This document shows, in pieces, positions 19,904 to 32,320 of a stretch of 64,000 nucleotides of DNA (positions are counted from its first letter, which is position 1; the number at the start of each line of letters is the position of its first letter). The stretch covers positions 6,078,501 to 6,142,500 of the forward strand of contig OX344755.2 of NCBI GenBank assembly GCA_947034885.2. Direction: 5' to 3'. Under the pieces are notes generated by a model, which saw nothing but the letters and a program-made list of their open reading frames with translations, had not been told where the DNA came from and made no database searches. The stretch is from Thuidium tamariscinum (taxonomy: Eukaryota; Streptophyta; Bryopsida; Hypnales; Thuidiaceae). The translations under genes were made by a program, and so were the position numbers.

Positions 19904-22900
19904 CGTTATTAGTACGCTCTGCGTACTTTAGTTTTCAATTTCTAAACTTTTATTTTCCAATTTAGTTTTTAATTTGGGTTTTAGGGTTTAGGGTTGTTTT
20001 TGCAAACCCCCACTTTTTCACTCACTGCAATAGCTTTGTTTTGGTTTAACTTTGTCACTCCTAGCCTTAGTTCCTGTCTCCCAATCTTCTCTGGACTTCA
20101 ATGTTTTTCGTTCTTCCAAAACTTCCCCCATCTGCCAGATCCTCTAGCTTTTCCTCTTCAGCAACACCCTCTGTCTTCCCTCTATCAACTTTTTATTTTT
20201 TCCTTCTGCCCCCTCTGGCCTCCCGACTCCCTTCCCCTCTCCACTCAGTCTCTCCTCCCCTAGGTTCTTTCCCCCCCATTTCTAGTTCACCCCCTCTTTT
20301 GGCCTCTCTTCCAGACCAAACGCTCCTTCAAAATCCTCCTTACTCTTCTCTTCTAAACTCACATTCTACACTCATACAAATTTTATTTTTATTTTTATTT
20401 TTATTTTTATTAATCTCTTATTTATAATTATTTTTCTAAAATATAAATACTATCATTATCTTTATCTTTATTTCTATTCTTGTCTTTATTCTTATATATA
20501 ATCACTAGAAGAAAACCGCAGAAAAACAGGTTTCAGCAAATAGATCGCGTCAAGTAGATTGTGTTGAAACTGCGTTGCTGAAAACGCAGGAAAATGCTGA
20601 AAACACTGAAAAAACGCAGAAAAAACGCAGAAAAACACTGAAAACGCGTTTTTTTGTGTTTTTTTGTGTTTTTTCCGCGTTTTCAGAAACGCAGTTTCAA
20701 CACAATCTACCTGACGCGATCTGTTTGCTGAAACTTGTTTTTCTGCGGTTTTCTTCTAGTGAATTTATTTTTACCTTAATTTATTTTTAAATTTTACTTT
20801 ATTTTTATTTTTATTTTTATTTTATCTTTATCTTCAATTTATCTTTACCTTTATTTTCATTTAATATTTTTATTTATTTATTATTATTATTATTTTGTAT
20901 ATCTTTATCTTTTTCTTCTACTTCATTTTTTTCTTTTTCTTCATCTTCTATTGCAAACCCTAATTTCTCCCAAACCCTAATTTTCTTCAACAAACATTTT
21001 TTTTAACCTTTTTTTTCTATCATGACTACATCCACTTCCTCAGTTGTTACTTCCACCACTGTTCCGGTATCTGCTACCGCTATTGAGGCACCACAACTTC
21101 AACCACTTTTATTTTCACAGTTGGCAACGGATGGCAACAATTATTTATTATGGGCAAAAATAGCAAAAGTGCACGTATTTGCAGAGAATTTATCAGACTC
21201 TATATCATTTGACACAAACACTGTTGTAAGTGCTTCCGTTTCTCCCACTACTTCCTGGAACATTTTACTATTGCTCTGTCATCACATTGTCTCATCTTTG
21301 CAGCATCAATATTTCGAAATTGATAAACCTAATGAGCTTTGGAAAAAGTTCATAACTCGTTTTAATCACCAGAAAACCATCTTTTTATCTAGAGAGTTGC
21401 ACGGTTGGACTCATTTACAAGTGTTGAATTTTCCAACATTCGTAGCTTTTAATAATGAATTGTAGCGCATTATTTTACAATTGCGGTTGTGTGGTCAAAC
21501 TATAACCGAGGCAGAAATGATTGAGAAAACTCTCTCAACATTTCCACTTATTTCTGTTGTACTTGCCTAGCAATATAGAAACATGAAGTTTGATTCTCAT
21601 TGAGACCTCATGTCTCTATTACTACTTGCTGAAAAGCAAAACAAGACCCTCTTGTGTAATGCAAAGGCCCGTTCTATTAAAACTTCACTTCCAGAGTCTA
21701 ATGCTGTTAAGTTTTCTTTTATGAAACATAAAACATAAAAACATCGCTTTAAAAATCATCATAGGCAATCGGATAGTTATAGCCACGACAACCAGCATGC
21801 TCAGAGGAAGAATACATCTTCTTCTACTAACAACCACGGCAAGCATCCATTAGAAACACGTTTTTGTTACAAATGTCGTAGAATGAGACATTTGGCAAAT
21901 GTCTGCCGGACATTAGATTATTTTGTGAAAATGTTTTAAGAAAATAAGAAGCTTCGAACCCAAGGTCGTGACGCTCATACCATAGATACGTCCATCGATC
22001 CATATAGAGATGTCGACCCAGAATCACATGTTGCTGAGGATTCCTCTACTGGCGAGTCTTGTGATGCGCTCTTAGACTCTGTAACTACTTATACAATTAT
22101 GTAGATAGGCAATTTTCTGATGTTTATAATCTTTCAACTTAGCAAACCAGAAATTTAATGACTATGGCTGGATCAAATGTATTTCGTTTCCAGGAGGATT
22201 CAGCAAAGATGACTTTGCTTGAGGGCACCATCAATACACACATACGTGTTATGTATTCTCCCTTTGTGCCTCAGAGCCTGATCAGCTATTGAGATGTGTG
22301 CACTAATGGTTTTTACTTCTAAACTAAAACTATAGATAGGCGAAAAGCTTTGGTTTTTGTACAAAACAATAAAATTGTGGAAAAAACCTTTGATGCGGCA
22401 AATGGCTTGTATCGGATTCTAATTCGTTCAGATATTGTTTTTAGTTTTGTTGTATCTTTTAAAGATAATAAAACTTCCCTTTAGCATGGAAGATTGGGCC
22501 ATCTTAGCTCAACTTTATTTCGCAAAATTATTCTTGTGTTGTTCATCATTTGTAACCAGTTGATGTCAATTTAATAACATTATGTCATGCATGTGTACAA
22601 GACAAGTTCATTGCCTGACCATTTTCATGGAACCTTCTCCATGAATTACCACCGATGCTATCTACACTACAAGGTGATATTTGTGGTTCAATATCTCATA
22701 TGTCTGAACCATTATGATATTTTTTAGTTTTGGTAGATGCATCAGGCAGACAATTACATGTATCTTTATTATCATCTAGAAATTTGGCTTTTGCCAATTT
22801 ACTTTCTGTATTGATTCGTTTCAAGGCTCATTTCCCTGATTATCCAATCAAAACATTACGAATGAATAATGCTTAAGAGTTTCGATCTAAATCTTTTGAA

Positions 22901-24257
22901 GATTATTATACTGCTACAAGGATAGACTTAATTTATTCTGTTCCATACGATCATGCTCAAAATGATTTAGCAGAATCTTTTATTAAACGGATTCAACTCA
23001 TCACGAGGCCCTTGCTTTTTTATGCAAATTTGCCTTCGTCTATGTAGAGACATGCAGTATTACATGCTACAAATTTAATTCACCTTTGGCTTTCAAGTCT
23101 AGAGATTGTTTTTTCACAAGAACTTCTCTCGGGTCACGTTCACAATGTATCTCATTTACGAGTTTTTAGTTGTCGTGTATGGGTTCCAATTCCGGAATTG
23201 CAATGGCATACTATTGGCATTCATCACCAAAAAAATATTTATGTTGGATTTGATTCTTCAAGTATTATTTGTTATGTTATTCCATCAACCGGTACATTAC
23301 TCCGTGTCCGTTTTACTAATTGTCGGTTTAAAGAAGACGTATTTTCATCTTTAAAAGGAGGAGCATTTACTCCAGAAACTTCTATTGACTTTATATTTCA
23401 AGCATCTCAGATGTTTACATCAAATCCTAACTCAAGAACCTCTATGGCTGAAATTAAAGTTTCAAAGATTTTGCATTTACAAAATATTGCAATTAGACAC
23501 CTGATGGCTTTTATGATGCACCACGGATTATTAAAAATTCATTGAATGAAGCTCATAATCTTCCTGCTTGAATTTCTATACCTGACACTACAATAACACC
23601 AACTTTTCAATCGGTAGGCAAACGAACTCACGGACCAAATAAACAGCCACGCAAACGAAAAGCAATTATAGATGCTATCAACCCTTCTCTACCTACAGCA
23701 TCCACTTCCGATTTTACCAAGTCTCTTACAAATGACTGTCCATTTATTTCTCAAGGCAATATATTCTTGTTCATGAACAAGAGAAATGTAAGTTGAATAT
23801 AGAATTGTCTGTGATGTATTGCGGTACAGGAGATGTATAGGATAGAACAAAAATTGATATTAATGATTTATTCATTTGTATGATTGTTGAAAATTTTTCT
23901 TACGATAAACATGATCTTGAGTCACGTACAATTGAAGAAGCGATGCGTCGCTTAGATTGGCCAAAATGAAAATCTGCAATTGAGGATTAATATGTTTCTT
24001 TGAACAAAAGACAAGTGATGGTCTTATCGTGAATAATCTCACTACTCGACTTCTTGGATACAAATTGATATTTGCACGCAAAGGCAATGACAAAGGTTAC
24101 ATTATTCATTACTAAGTTTGTTTGGTTGCTCAAGGCTTCACACAAAAATTTGGTATTGATTACGATATCACTTATTTTCCAGTTATGAACTCCATTACTT
24201 TTCGATATTTACTTGAAATGACGGTTCATACCAACCTTGAGATGTGTCTTATGGATG
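19904..24257 (+). mobile_element. Ty1/copia internal region: leader, gag, integrase and start of reverse transcriptase (fossil)
   Basis: Order on the plus strand: CT-rich leader (20.0-20.35 kb), a hairpin MITE insertion (20503-20761), and a gag-like region from 21022. Near 21865-21910 is a CCHC zinc knuckle (CYKCRRMRHLANVC). An integrase region follows at about 22490-23100, and then a region leading into the start of the reverse transcriptase at about 23930-24257. This is the copia order (integrase before reverse transcriptase). The element is broken, with many interruptions, and ends abruptly inside the reverse transcriptase, with no LTR following. Divergence suggests an old insertion. Confidence 0.85.
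20503..20761. mobile_element. 259-bp hairpin MITE, CACTA-like
   Basis: Left end CACTAGAAGAAAACCGCAGA and right end TCTGCGGTTTTCTTCTAGTG are exact inverted repeats. Pairing continues with few changes through TTTCAGCAAA, GATCGCGTCA, TAGATTGTGTTGAAACTGCG and GAAAACGCG. It is flanked by AAT on both sides (20500-20502 and 20762-20764). CACTA termini with a 3-bp duplication are the signature of CACTA (En/Spm) elements. The loop carries short repeats of GAAAACAC and AAAAACGCAG. It sits in the copia leader, so it is younger than that insertion. Confidence 0.85.
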
Positions 24258-24822
24258 TAAGACCTTATTCGTTAAAATGAGACAAATGGTAATTTCATTT
24301 TAATGACTTTCTATTTTAGGGCAAATTTTTTTTACTAAATTGAGACTTCTCATTAAATTGAGACTCGAAAATGCCAAGAATTATACTTTAATATTATTTT
24401 TTTTATTTATACAATTTGCAAATATGCACTATCAACATCCAAATTTCTTCTTTCAATTATTTTATAAGTAAACAAAATACCTCAAAACGTTTTGAAGTAA
24501 ATGGATACTTCTACTTATAATATATATGTAAAGTTTGATGATTTCACACTTTGACTTTACAAACTTGTCACTCTTTCTTTTATGCAAGAAAATACTTCTT
24601 ACTATCAATTTTTGAGATGAAATCATGAAAAATATATATTTATTATTAATAGAAATCTATATCTACTACATAATTACAATGTTGTGATGAATGATATATC
24701 CATATCTTGTCCTATATATATATATACATCCAAATATCAATATCATTACTTGTAACTACATAAGAAAAAAAAATCTAGTACTTGAAATACAACCAAAATC
24801 TACTAGTAGAATTCTAAAATAC
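24258..24822. other. AT-rich spacer
   Basis: Separates the truncated copia region from the downstream end of the minus-strand transposase relic. A short TA run lies at 24716-24726. No coding sequence or inverted ends recognised. Confidence 0.4.
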
Positions 24823-27668
24823 TCATTCTTCTTCCATAGACTGATTTCCTTCATCGTTGTATTCATCGATTGAAAAGGCCACCAATGATGCCTTGATGAT
24901 GCCAATTTGTAAATTTAGGATTGACACTTTCGATTTTTTAGTGTTTTCTCGAAAACGAGGCTTTTGAGCCGTTAGGATACATCCTGTACTTGACCATGCT
25001 GGCTTAATTGCAATGTCTTCATGCCACACATTCCCTTGTTTTCGTGTCCCATCCCTCATACGTATCCATATTAATATGTCGATTCGAGGTAGGTATTCAA
25101 TACTGAATTCTAATCATATGCATATGCCTTGGATGTGGATTTGGAGCTGTAATGGCCCTAGCAAGCCAAAATGGTTTAGGGTCACCATTAGCGGGGCGCA
25201 CTACTATAAAAAAACCTACGTGTGTATCAACATTAACTCGGAATGAAGGACGTGGTCGATCACGTCTACTTCCAACGAATGGTGCATCTTCTGCGTCTTC
25301 TTCATGTAATGTACCACCTCTTTGCATTCGATTTGTCTCATCAGGGGCAATCCTAGAAGCCAACCAAAATCCATCAAGTAATGCTTCACGGACTTGAAGA
25401 TGTGCATTCAGAGCTACTCAAATGCCTTTCCAATAATCTTCTAAACCACCATTCTTTCGTCTAAACTCTCTTGTGTAATCATCATTTGCCATTTTCTTCT
25501 AATATTCAACAAAACCGCTCAAACCCTTCTTTATGTCCAGAAGAGCCTTCATTGGTTCAGGAACTAGAGGTGGAGGACTACTGGTTGGTACTTTAGGGAG
25601 CCCGTCAGCAGTCTCGAACCACAATCTAATTTTCTTGCCACCCTCAGACAACCACTTATCATCTGTACACAAATGTTTATATTCTATTAGAGTCCACCCA
25701 TTAAAATCTTTGAAAAACTTAAATTGTTGAGATCTAGAATGACCCTCTAAAAAGTCTCCACCTGTACCGAGGTATCCTTGTACAAATGCCTTGAAGTTAG
25801 AAACTTCCTCAATGAAATGAAGAATGACTGGGTATTCTTTACAATCCATAAAGGATTTTAGAAGCCTTGGAAGTGTTGGATAGTTATTTGTCTTCAATCT
25901 AGAACTCCATCGACCAAAAAGAGCATCTATATCTTCATGAGTGTGTCCCACAATGAGGAAGTTGATGTACACCTCACAAAAAATGCCTTTGCATACAAGC
26001 ATAGAGCAAAAACCAAAAATATAACGGTTCTTGTTGTCCTTTGAACAATTGTTCTGCTGTAATATTAATATAGAAGGAAGAGGAAGTGATTCATCCGGAG
26101 GTGGAAGAAGGGAGTCCAAACAAGTTTAAGTTCCATTTAAAAGTGCCTTTGTCAAGGTGGATTGGTTATTTTCTATTGAAAATAACGTATGTGATGAATT
26201 CTTTGGCACTCCCTCCAAATCACGCAACAACCTTGCAATCGACCCAATGGTATGATTTGAATCTGTTGAATAAATGCCCAAACCATAATGTGTATATCGC
26301 ACATCACCATGCCCATAAGCAATCATACCTGTAACAGCAACATGCATTTTCATGAAGGATTCGGTCACTTTAGTCTTGTGGGAAAAGTGAGGAGAAGCAG
26401 TCTTTGAATGATCCATCTTGTCATGAATAATGCACAACATCTTATCTGGAATTTTTATTAATTCGTCCCGATTGCAATAATAGTACTGTCTATGAGCCAA
26501 TTGTCCTTTATTATGGGTTTTCTTCAATTCTTCCCACTTTGATCTTGCTTCTTCACCCACACAAGCGCTTTTCAATTGGTTGTACTTGTCACACAAGCCA
26601 CATCTAGCAAATGTCTCTCCGCGCGCCTTTGCAGCAAACTCAAGAAAAGGATCACGACAAATATTGCTCAAACCACTAGAAGAAATGGATGACAAATTGA
26701 AGCTAGCATTGGTTTCATTGATTGTTTTCAATTGATCACTCCAATGAAACAAGGATGGAAGAACCATGGCAGTGACCTTCTCCCTAGATTCCAAGTTCTC
26801 GTCTTATGCAGCATCTTATCAGCATCTGACTCAATTAACTTCCGGAGTGTGGAAGTAGCTTGAAGAGTTTGGATACGAGGCTTCTTACTTCCCAAATTTT
26901 CATGGACATCCGTTTGCTTCCAGTTTTAGTTTTTTCTTTGTACCTATAAAATATACATTTTGCAATTCTATAAATGATCCACCATGCACTAGGACAGACT
27001 TCCTTCTTTTTTAAGGTGATCCATTCTTTGCCATTAATATCTTTAAGGATCTGCCTATGTACCTCCAAAAGTGTCTTATTGCAAGCGTTGTAGTGATGTC
27101 CTCCATACAAATCAGTTCGAATGGCCTGAATTTGTGCGTGCAAAAAAGGCTGCATACAATTCCTTTCACAATATTTTTTTGTGGAAACTGCTATGATTGA
27201 TTCCATAGTCAGGAAAAAATCTTTCTTGGGAAGAACCTCCGAATCAACTCTTATGCAACTTGATTCATACGATCGAATCCCCTTTTGAATTCTCTAGGGG
27301 CTCATGGCCATGTTGTATTTATGTATTTTGTCATGGTCATACAAAGAGGCACCATCGTGAAGAAACACTCTCCTAATGGGCCAAGAATGTAATGACCACA
27401 TATTTGCAGAGGAAAATAAATCCTCATTCAAAGACTCCGCAATATGAATGGCAACACGATCTTCACCAAGCGACCTTCTATTATGGTCAATGACCAGCTC
27501 AAGATCAATGTTTTGAATGACTCCTCTTTCTACCTCCATTCCATTTTCATTTTGAAGAGTAACGGGTTGCGTGAACCACTTCATATGAGGCGATCCATTT
27601 CATAAATGAACATCAAGTGGAAGTGTAGGAACACGGATGACAAAGTCCCCAAATTCATGATAATCCAT
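24823..27668 (-). pseudogene. Relic DUF7869-type transposase-like gene with C-terminal BAH-like segment
   Basis: Read on the minus strand. It begins MDYHEFGDFVIRVPTLPLDV at 27668, then hits a stop and resumes through MKWFTQPV. The block 27206-26835 follows. The block 26794-26126 has Cys residues CGLC, then KMLCIIHDKMDHSKTASPHF and GHGDVRYTHYGLGIYSTDSN with SIARLLRDLEGVP. The next block (26119-25499) has LQQNNCSKDNKNRYIFGF, then VGHTHEDIDALFGRWSSRL. A final block (about 25400-24895) has VVRPANGDPKPFWLARA, like the BAH-type region at the end of this family. Acidic residues in MDHSK and GHTHEDID could form a DDE-type site (inference). The family usually has LDNC where this copy has QNNC. At least two stops and shifts between the blocks make it non-functional. 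No terminal inverted repeat was found. Confidence 0.7.
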
Positions 27669-27789
27669 TCTGCAAGTAATAACACACAAATATTAAAACA
27701 TTTCACAAACTCAAAGATAAAAAGTACATCTGCATAGTATTTCATAAAACACTTAAGTATTTTCTCACTTTTAGAGTTATATTTTAGAG

Positions 27790-28480
27790 CCCAAGATACT
27801 GGACTATGACATCTTCAAGTCGTTATATAGAATCAGTATCTTTGAATCGAAGATACTTGTCCTTGAAAACTTTGACCAAGATAGTATTTTGTAATACATA
27901 CATTGAGGATAGATGACAACGACATCAACGACTCAAAGATATAGGGCCTTCATTTCTCACAATCGAAGATCCTTTGCCTTGATTTCATAGAATTGAAAAC
28001 ACATAGCTTCAATATGTTTGAGTCAAACATACTTGGCCTTGATATCTTGGAGTCTAAGATAATTTATTTTGGTATCTTAGAGTCGAAGATACTTGTTTTT
28101 GGTATCTTAGACTCGAAGATATTTGATTTTGGTATCTTAGAGTCGAAGATACATGGCCTTGGTGTCTTAGAATCAAAGATATTTTATTTTGGTATCTTAG
28201 AGTCAAAGATATATGGCCTTGGTATCTTGGGATCAAAGATATCGAAGCCAAATATCTACTATTCAAAGATACTTAGTGTCAACGTCGTTCACGAAGACAA
28301 TTCTGTTTATAACTAAGTTCAAGAGAGATGACATCTTCGAGTCAAAGATAGTTGCCTATTAAAAAGCCATGTCATCTCAGTCTTGGTATGGTAGACTCGA
28401 AGACAGAAGTCGTTGAATTTCTCAGAATTAGATTATGAATATTAGACATCTACTTTGGTTATCTTCAACTCAAAGATAAT
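27790..28480. repeat. Tandem and scattered palindromic repeat, core unit about 30 bp
   Basis: The core (28035-28255) is a tandem array of about seven units of the form TTGGTATCTTAGAGTCGAAG plus about 10 bp. Each unit holds an imperfect palindrome TATCTTNGANTCNAAGATA. Looser copies of the palindrome lie at 27830-27860, 28330-28350, 28390-28405 and 28460-28475. Because the unit is palindromic and a multiple of three, open frames appear on both strands (27993-28316 plus, 28054-28266 minus) with a 10-residue periodicity; these are by-products. The array lies about 120 bp upstream of the DUF7869-type relic. Confidence 0.85.
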
Positions 28481-29275
28481 GTATAAATCAATATTGCATA
28501 GCAGTGTATGTTCAATTCCGTAATTTACGGAGCAAATTTCGGGATACCACAGACTCTCACTTCATAACATCATCTCTACAGACTTCCTTTACTTGGAGGA
28601 CAAGCTGTCAAGATGCTATTGATCATCTCTGCACACATCAAAAAACATACATGCATGAAAAGAAAAGTGTCCAATATCACCTAGAAGTACCACTTTCTGC
28701 ACTAACCAAAAAGAAGCGTACATTCCATGGATTATAGCAAGTGAACTTACTACGTCCACTTAGCAAGTTTGTGACAATCCTCTATACAAATTTAAAAACA
28801 ATGAACCAAATGTTCATTCAAAAGAACACAGAGGAGCGGTTAGCGCTACAATGATTGCAAAGAAATGAAATGACTTTCCTTTGCTGCAAAGGTGTCATTC
28901 GCCGCAGGCAAGTGTGAAGCAAGAGGCAAGAAATTTTTCCGCCAAAATTTGCAATTCAAATCCCGCAAATAGCTGTATAAATGCATTTACCTTTGTATCT
29001 GTATTCCTTCAAAACTTCAAAGTTTGGAGTTGCTTTCAAAAGCTACGAAGATGCCACTTTTCAAGTTCATTAAATGTCGGCCAAGCTTTTGTTGGCCAAC
29101 TATAGTACCATTCTAATGTTGCTTTTATTGACTTTTTGCCAACTACCCATTACTATTTTAGCATGCCTTGAATTTTCAGTGTCCTTTCTCCGCTGTGGTA
29201 GACGTATTTTTATTGGTCGCGACTTAGGGCAAGGTCTACTTTTAGGATTTAGGGATTGGAATCAGGTTTTGGGAG
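28481..29275. other. Spacer, no gene recognised
   Basis: Slightly less AT-rich than its surroundings, with short open frames at 28504-28737 and 28881-29105 lacking recognisable motifs. Confidence 0.4.
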
Positions 29276-29299
29276 TAGGGTTTAGGGTTTAGGGTTTGG
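29276..29299 (+). repeat. Short interstitial telomere-like repeat
   Basis: Three consecutive plant-type TTTAGGG units (TAGGGTTTAGGGTTTAGGG), with further degenerate TTTAGG motifs at 29225-29260 and 29300-29345. Plant telomere-like arrays of this size are common inside chromosomes and near promoters. Confidence 0.8.
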
Positions 29300-29749
29300 A
29301 CTCTGGTTTTAGAAGTAATTTTTAGGGTTAAGCACTCAAATTTGGGGGTTTAGGACTTATACATTTTTTCCCCTAACTTACATGTCATTTTAAAAATATA
29401 GCAATCTTTGCAACCTTCCTTTAAATATCACAGGGTTTATTATTTCTTCTTTAGAAAGTAGGGTTTAGGGTGTTAATGAGCATTTCATTAGAAACGAGCA
29501 TGGAACAAGAATGTTCGATTGTTCTAAAACATTTTTTCCTTAACATGCACATAATTTCAAGAATCTATTAAATGACTTAAGATTTTTTTTTTAATAACAA
29601 AGTTAATAGTGCTCTACTTAGAAACTAGGTATCAAACATATAACAAGCATGTTATTGGAAAAGAGCTAGAAGAAGAATGTTTCATGATTTTAAAGTTTAT
29701 ACTTTTTTTTGTCTCTAACATCCATGAACATCATTTTTGAAACAGAAGA

Positions 29750-32320
29750 CGTTTTTGCACATTGTAAAGAAAATTTAGAAGGGTTTGGGTTAAGTGGAAA
29801 AAAAACCCTTATGTTTATGATTATTAAATATTCACAAGGCCCAAAAAGTGTTTATTCCATAGACATGGTTCTCTAACATACAAAGTAATTTATATAATTC
29901 TCATGATTTTCGAAATTGTCCTAAACACATTGACTACTTAAAAGAAATTTTAAACGTGTTCATGACAAAAAAACTACAAATTCTACAAATGAATTCTAGA
30001 TATACATAATGCCATCAAGTATAAAATCCATGGACATGGTTCTCTAATCTAGAACAAAAAATTGGACAATAGGTAAGAATTTTCTACATCAATACAAACA
30101 CTTAGACGCGTTTTAAAAAAAATTCAAACGGGTTTGTGTAAAAAGAATTGCAACTTTTGTGTATGATTACTTGGGTGCACATGAGGCCAAAAAAGTGTTT
30201 AATCCATGGACATGGTTATAAAACATACAACATAAAATACTTAAATATAATTTCAATGATTATGTAAATTGTTTGAGACACATAGATAACTTATACATAA
30301 ATTTCCTATGGGTTGATGACCAAAAGGAAAAACTTCTGTGTATGATTTTGAGATACACATAATCCCTAATAATAGTGAAGTAGTGAATATGATTCTCAAA
30401 CAATTTTTTCAAATATCTCATGATTTAGAGAGAATGTGTGTCGAAGTGTATATGAGTTATTTTAAAACTTCATGAGAATGTAATCTCCATTCTCAATGTA
30501 CCAAATAACACTAAATAAAGGATCGCATTACTAGTACTAAAACTCTAGATGCATAAGTTTTATCTTTTTCTGGAAAGGTTATACTTCAAATTTATGCAAA
30601 TGCCTTGTAAATATTATTTACAATGTTATATATTCTTGATTTTTTTTTGAAAGTGACATTATTATTTGAAACTGGCTTGATAGTTTTTATGATTAAAAAC
30701 TATTATTTACACCAATTTCCTTGTACGAGAGAACTATACAAAGTAAAATTCATAATTGTATAGAATATTCACATATGTGTTGTATGATCCTTAATTGTAA
30801 TGCATAGGTTTCAAGGTTCATTGAAAGGTCTTAAAGTAGTTTATCTCAATTAGTCGTAGTGAATATGTGGAAAATATAATTCACAATCATTTGAATGAGG
30901 CGTGAACAAGTGAAACTCATGATTGTACAAGTATGTTGTCAATCATGATGAATTAATTGAACTTCCAGTAATGAGCTTAAGTTTATTTATTTATAATTAG
31001 TGTGTGATGCATTATGTGGTTCACGGAAAGGACTTCATATTCTGTAGTGAATCTTTCAAAACAATCATAACTAAATATAGAAAATGTAATTGCAAAGCCC
31101 TAAAAAAAATGAACATCTTTTATGAGCAATTGACAAAATATGAATCAAAATTATTTTCTTATAACATCCTACATGTTTAGGTAAGATTTAAAAAAAGATA
31201 TGAAACCAAAGAAATTTGCATTCATAACTTTAGATATACAAAATGCCTACAAGTATTCAATCCATGGACATAGATATGTAACATAGAACACATACTACGA
31301 CAGAATTGTTAACATGATTTCCTAAATTGCCTCAAATTCTTTGACAAATTGTTAAAAAAATCAAATGAATTGGATAGAATAATATATTTCACTGTATTAT
31401 TTTTAAATACATATAATACCTACAGTTCAGTGTTTAGTCAATCAATGTGGTTTTTAACAAACAACAAATACATAATTACCAAAACTCTTGTGACTTGTAA
31501 ATATTTTAAACTTTTTAGAGCAATTCAAATTATATTCAAATGACTAAACAAATAGATCATGGAACTTAGGGGGACTAATTTTTGACAAAAATAATTTCTA
31601 CAAGTACTTAATCTATGGTAATGGTTCTATACCATACAACAAATACTTCAACACAATAATCATAAATACTAAATTTTCAAAAAAATTTAGAATATTCAAA
31701 ATATATTTAATGAAATAGGTGAAAAAATAATTGAAATTAAGTGTATTTGTTTTTTGTACAAGCAATGTACATGATAAATATTAAATCCAAAGTAATGGTT
31801 TTATAATATACAACATTGTAAAATGTAAACATCTCAAGAGGTTTAGAAGATGAAATTTTACCATTGGAAAAACTTTGAAACACTTCAATTTAAAATGTAA
31901 CCAATATGATCTTGTAATCACTATGGTTTCTTATTTTGAAATTGTTTGGAGGCTATACTTTAATATTTTACTAAACTGATATTCCAACCATCATAGTTCT
32001 CATGATTTTATAAATATTGTAAAATTTCTAGACAAATTACAAATACATTGAAATTAATTGGTGAAAAAGGAAATGAAACTTGCGGGTACTATTTTAAAAT
32101 ACAATTTATGCCCACAAGTATTGAAGTCAGGGACATAAATCTCTATGAAGTAGGTAATACTTAAACACAATTCTCACGATTCAATGAAGAGTTCATAAAT
32201 TTCAAACAAATAAAAAAATGATGTGAAGGGGTTTGTGCCACTAAAAATGAGAAATCACTGTATGATATTTAGATATAGGAATCCTCATAAGTATTTAGTT
32301 TATAAATTTACATAAAAAAA
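29750..32320 (+). repeat. Highly diverged tandem array, period near 175 bp
   Basis: The block ATCCATGGACATGGTTCTNTAACA and neighbours recur at about 29858, 30028, 30204, 30383, 31262, 31438, 31612, 31786, 32128 and 32300. The spacings are 170, 176, 179, 879 (five times 176), 176, 174, 174, 342 (twice 171) and 172. Around each lie CACAAGTNTT, CATACAACAAATACTT, TTCTCATGATT and AAACGGGTTTGTG-like blocks. About fifteen units are implied, some nearly unrecognisable. No coding content. It looks like an old satellite or a long-decayed internal tandem duplication. Confidence 0.65.

Noticed and set aside
20575-20790. 71-codon Lys/Thr/Asn-rich open frame
   Set aside because: It lies in the loop and stem of the CACTA-like hairpin and reflects its short internal repeats.
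27993-28316. 107-codon open frame with a 10-residue periodicity (ILESKI-type repeats)
   Set aside because: It is produced by the 30-bp palindromic tandem repeat, and an equally long frame exists on the other strand.
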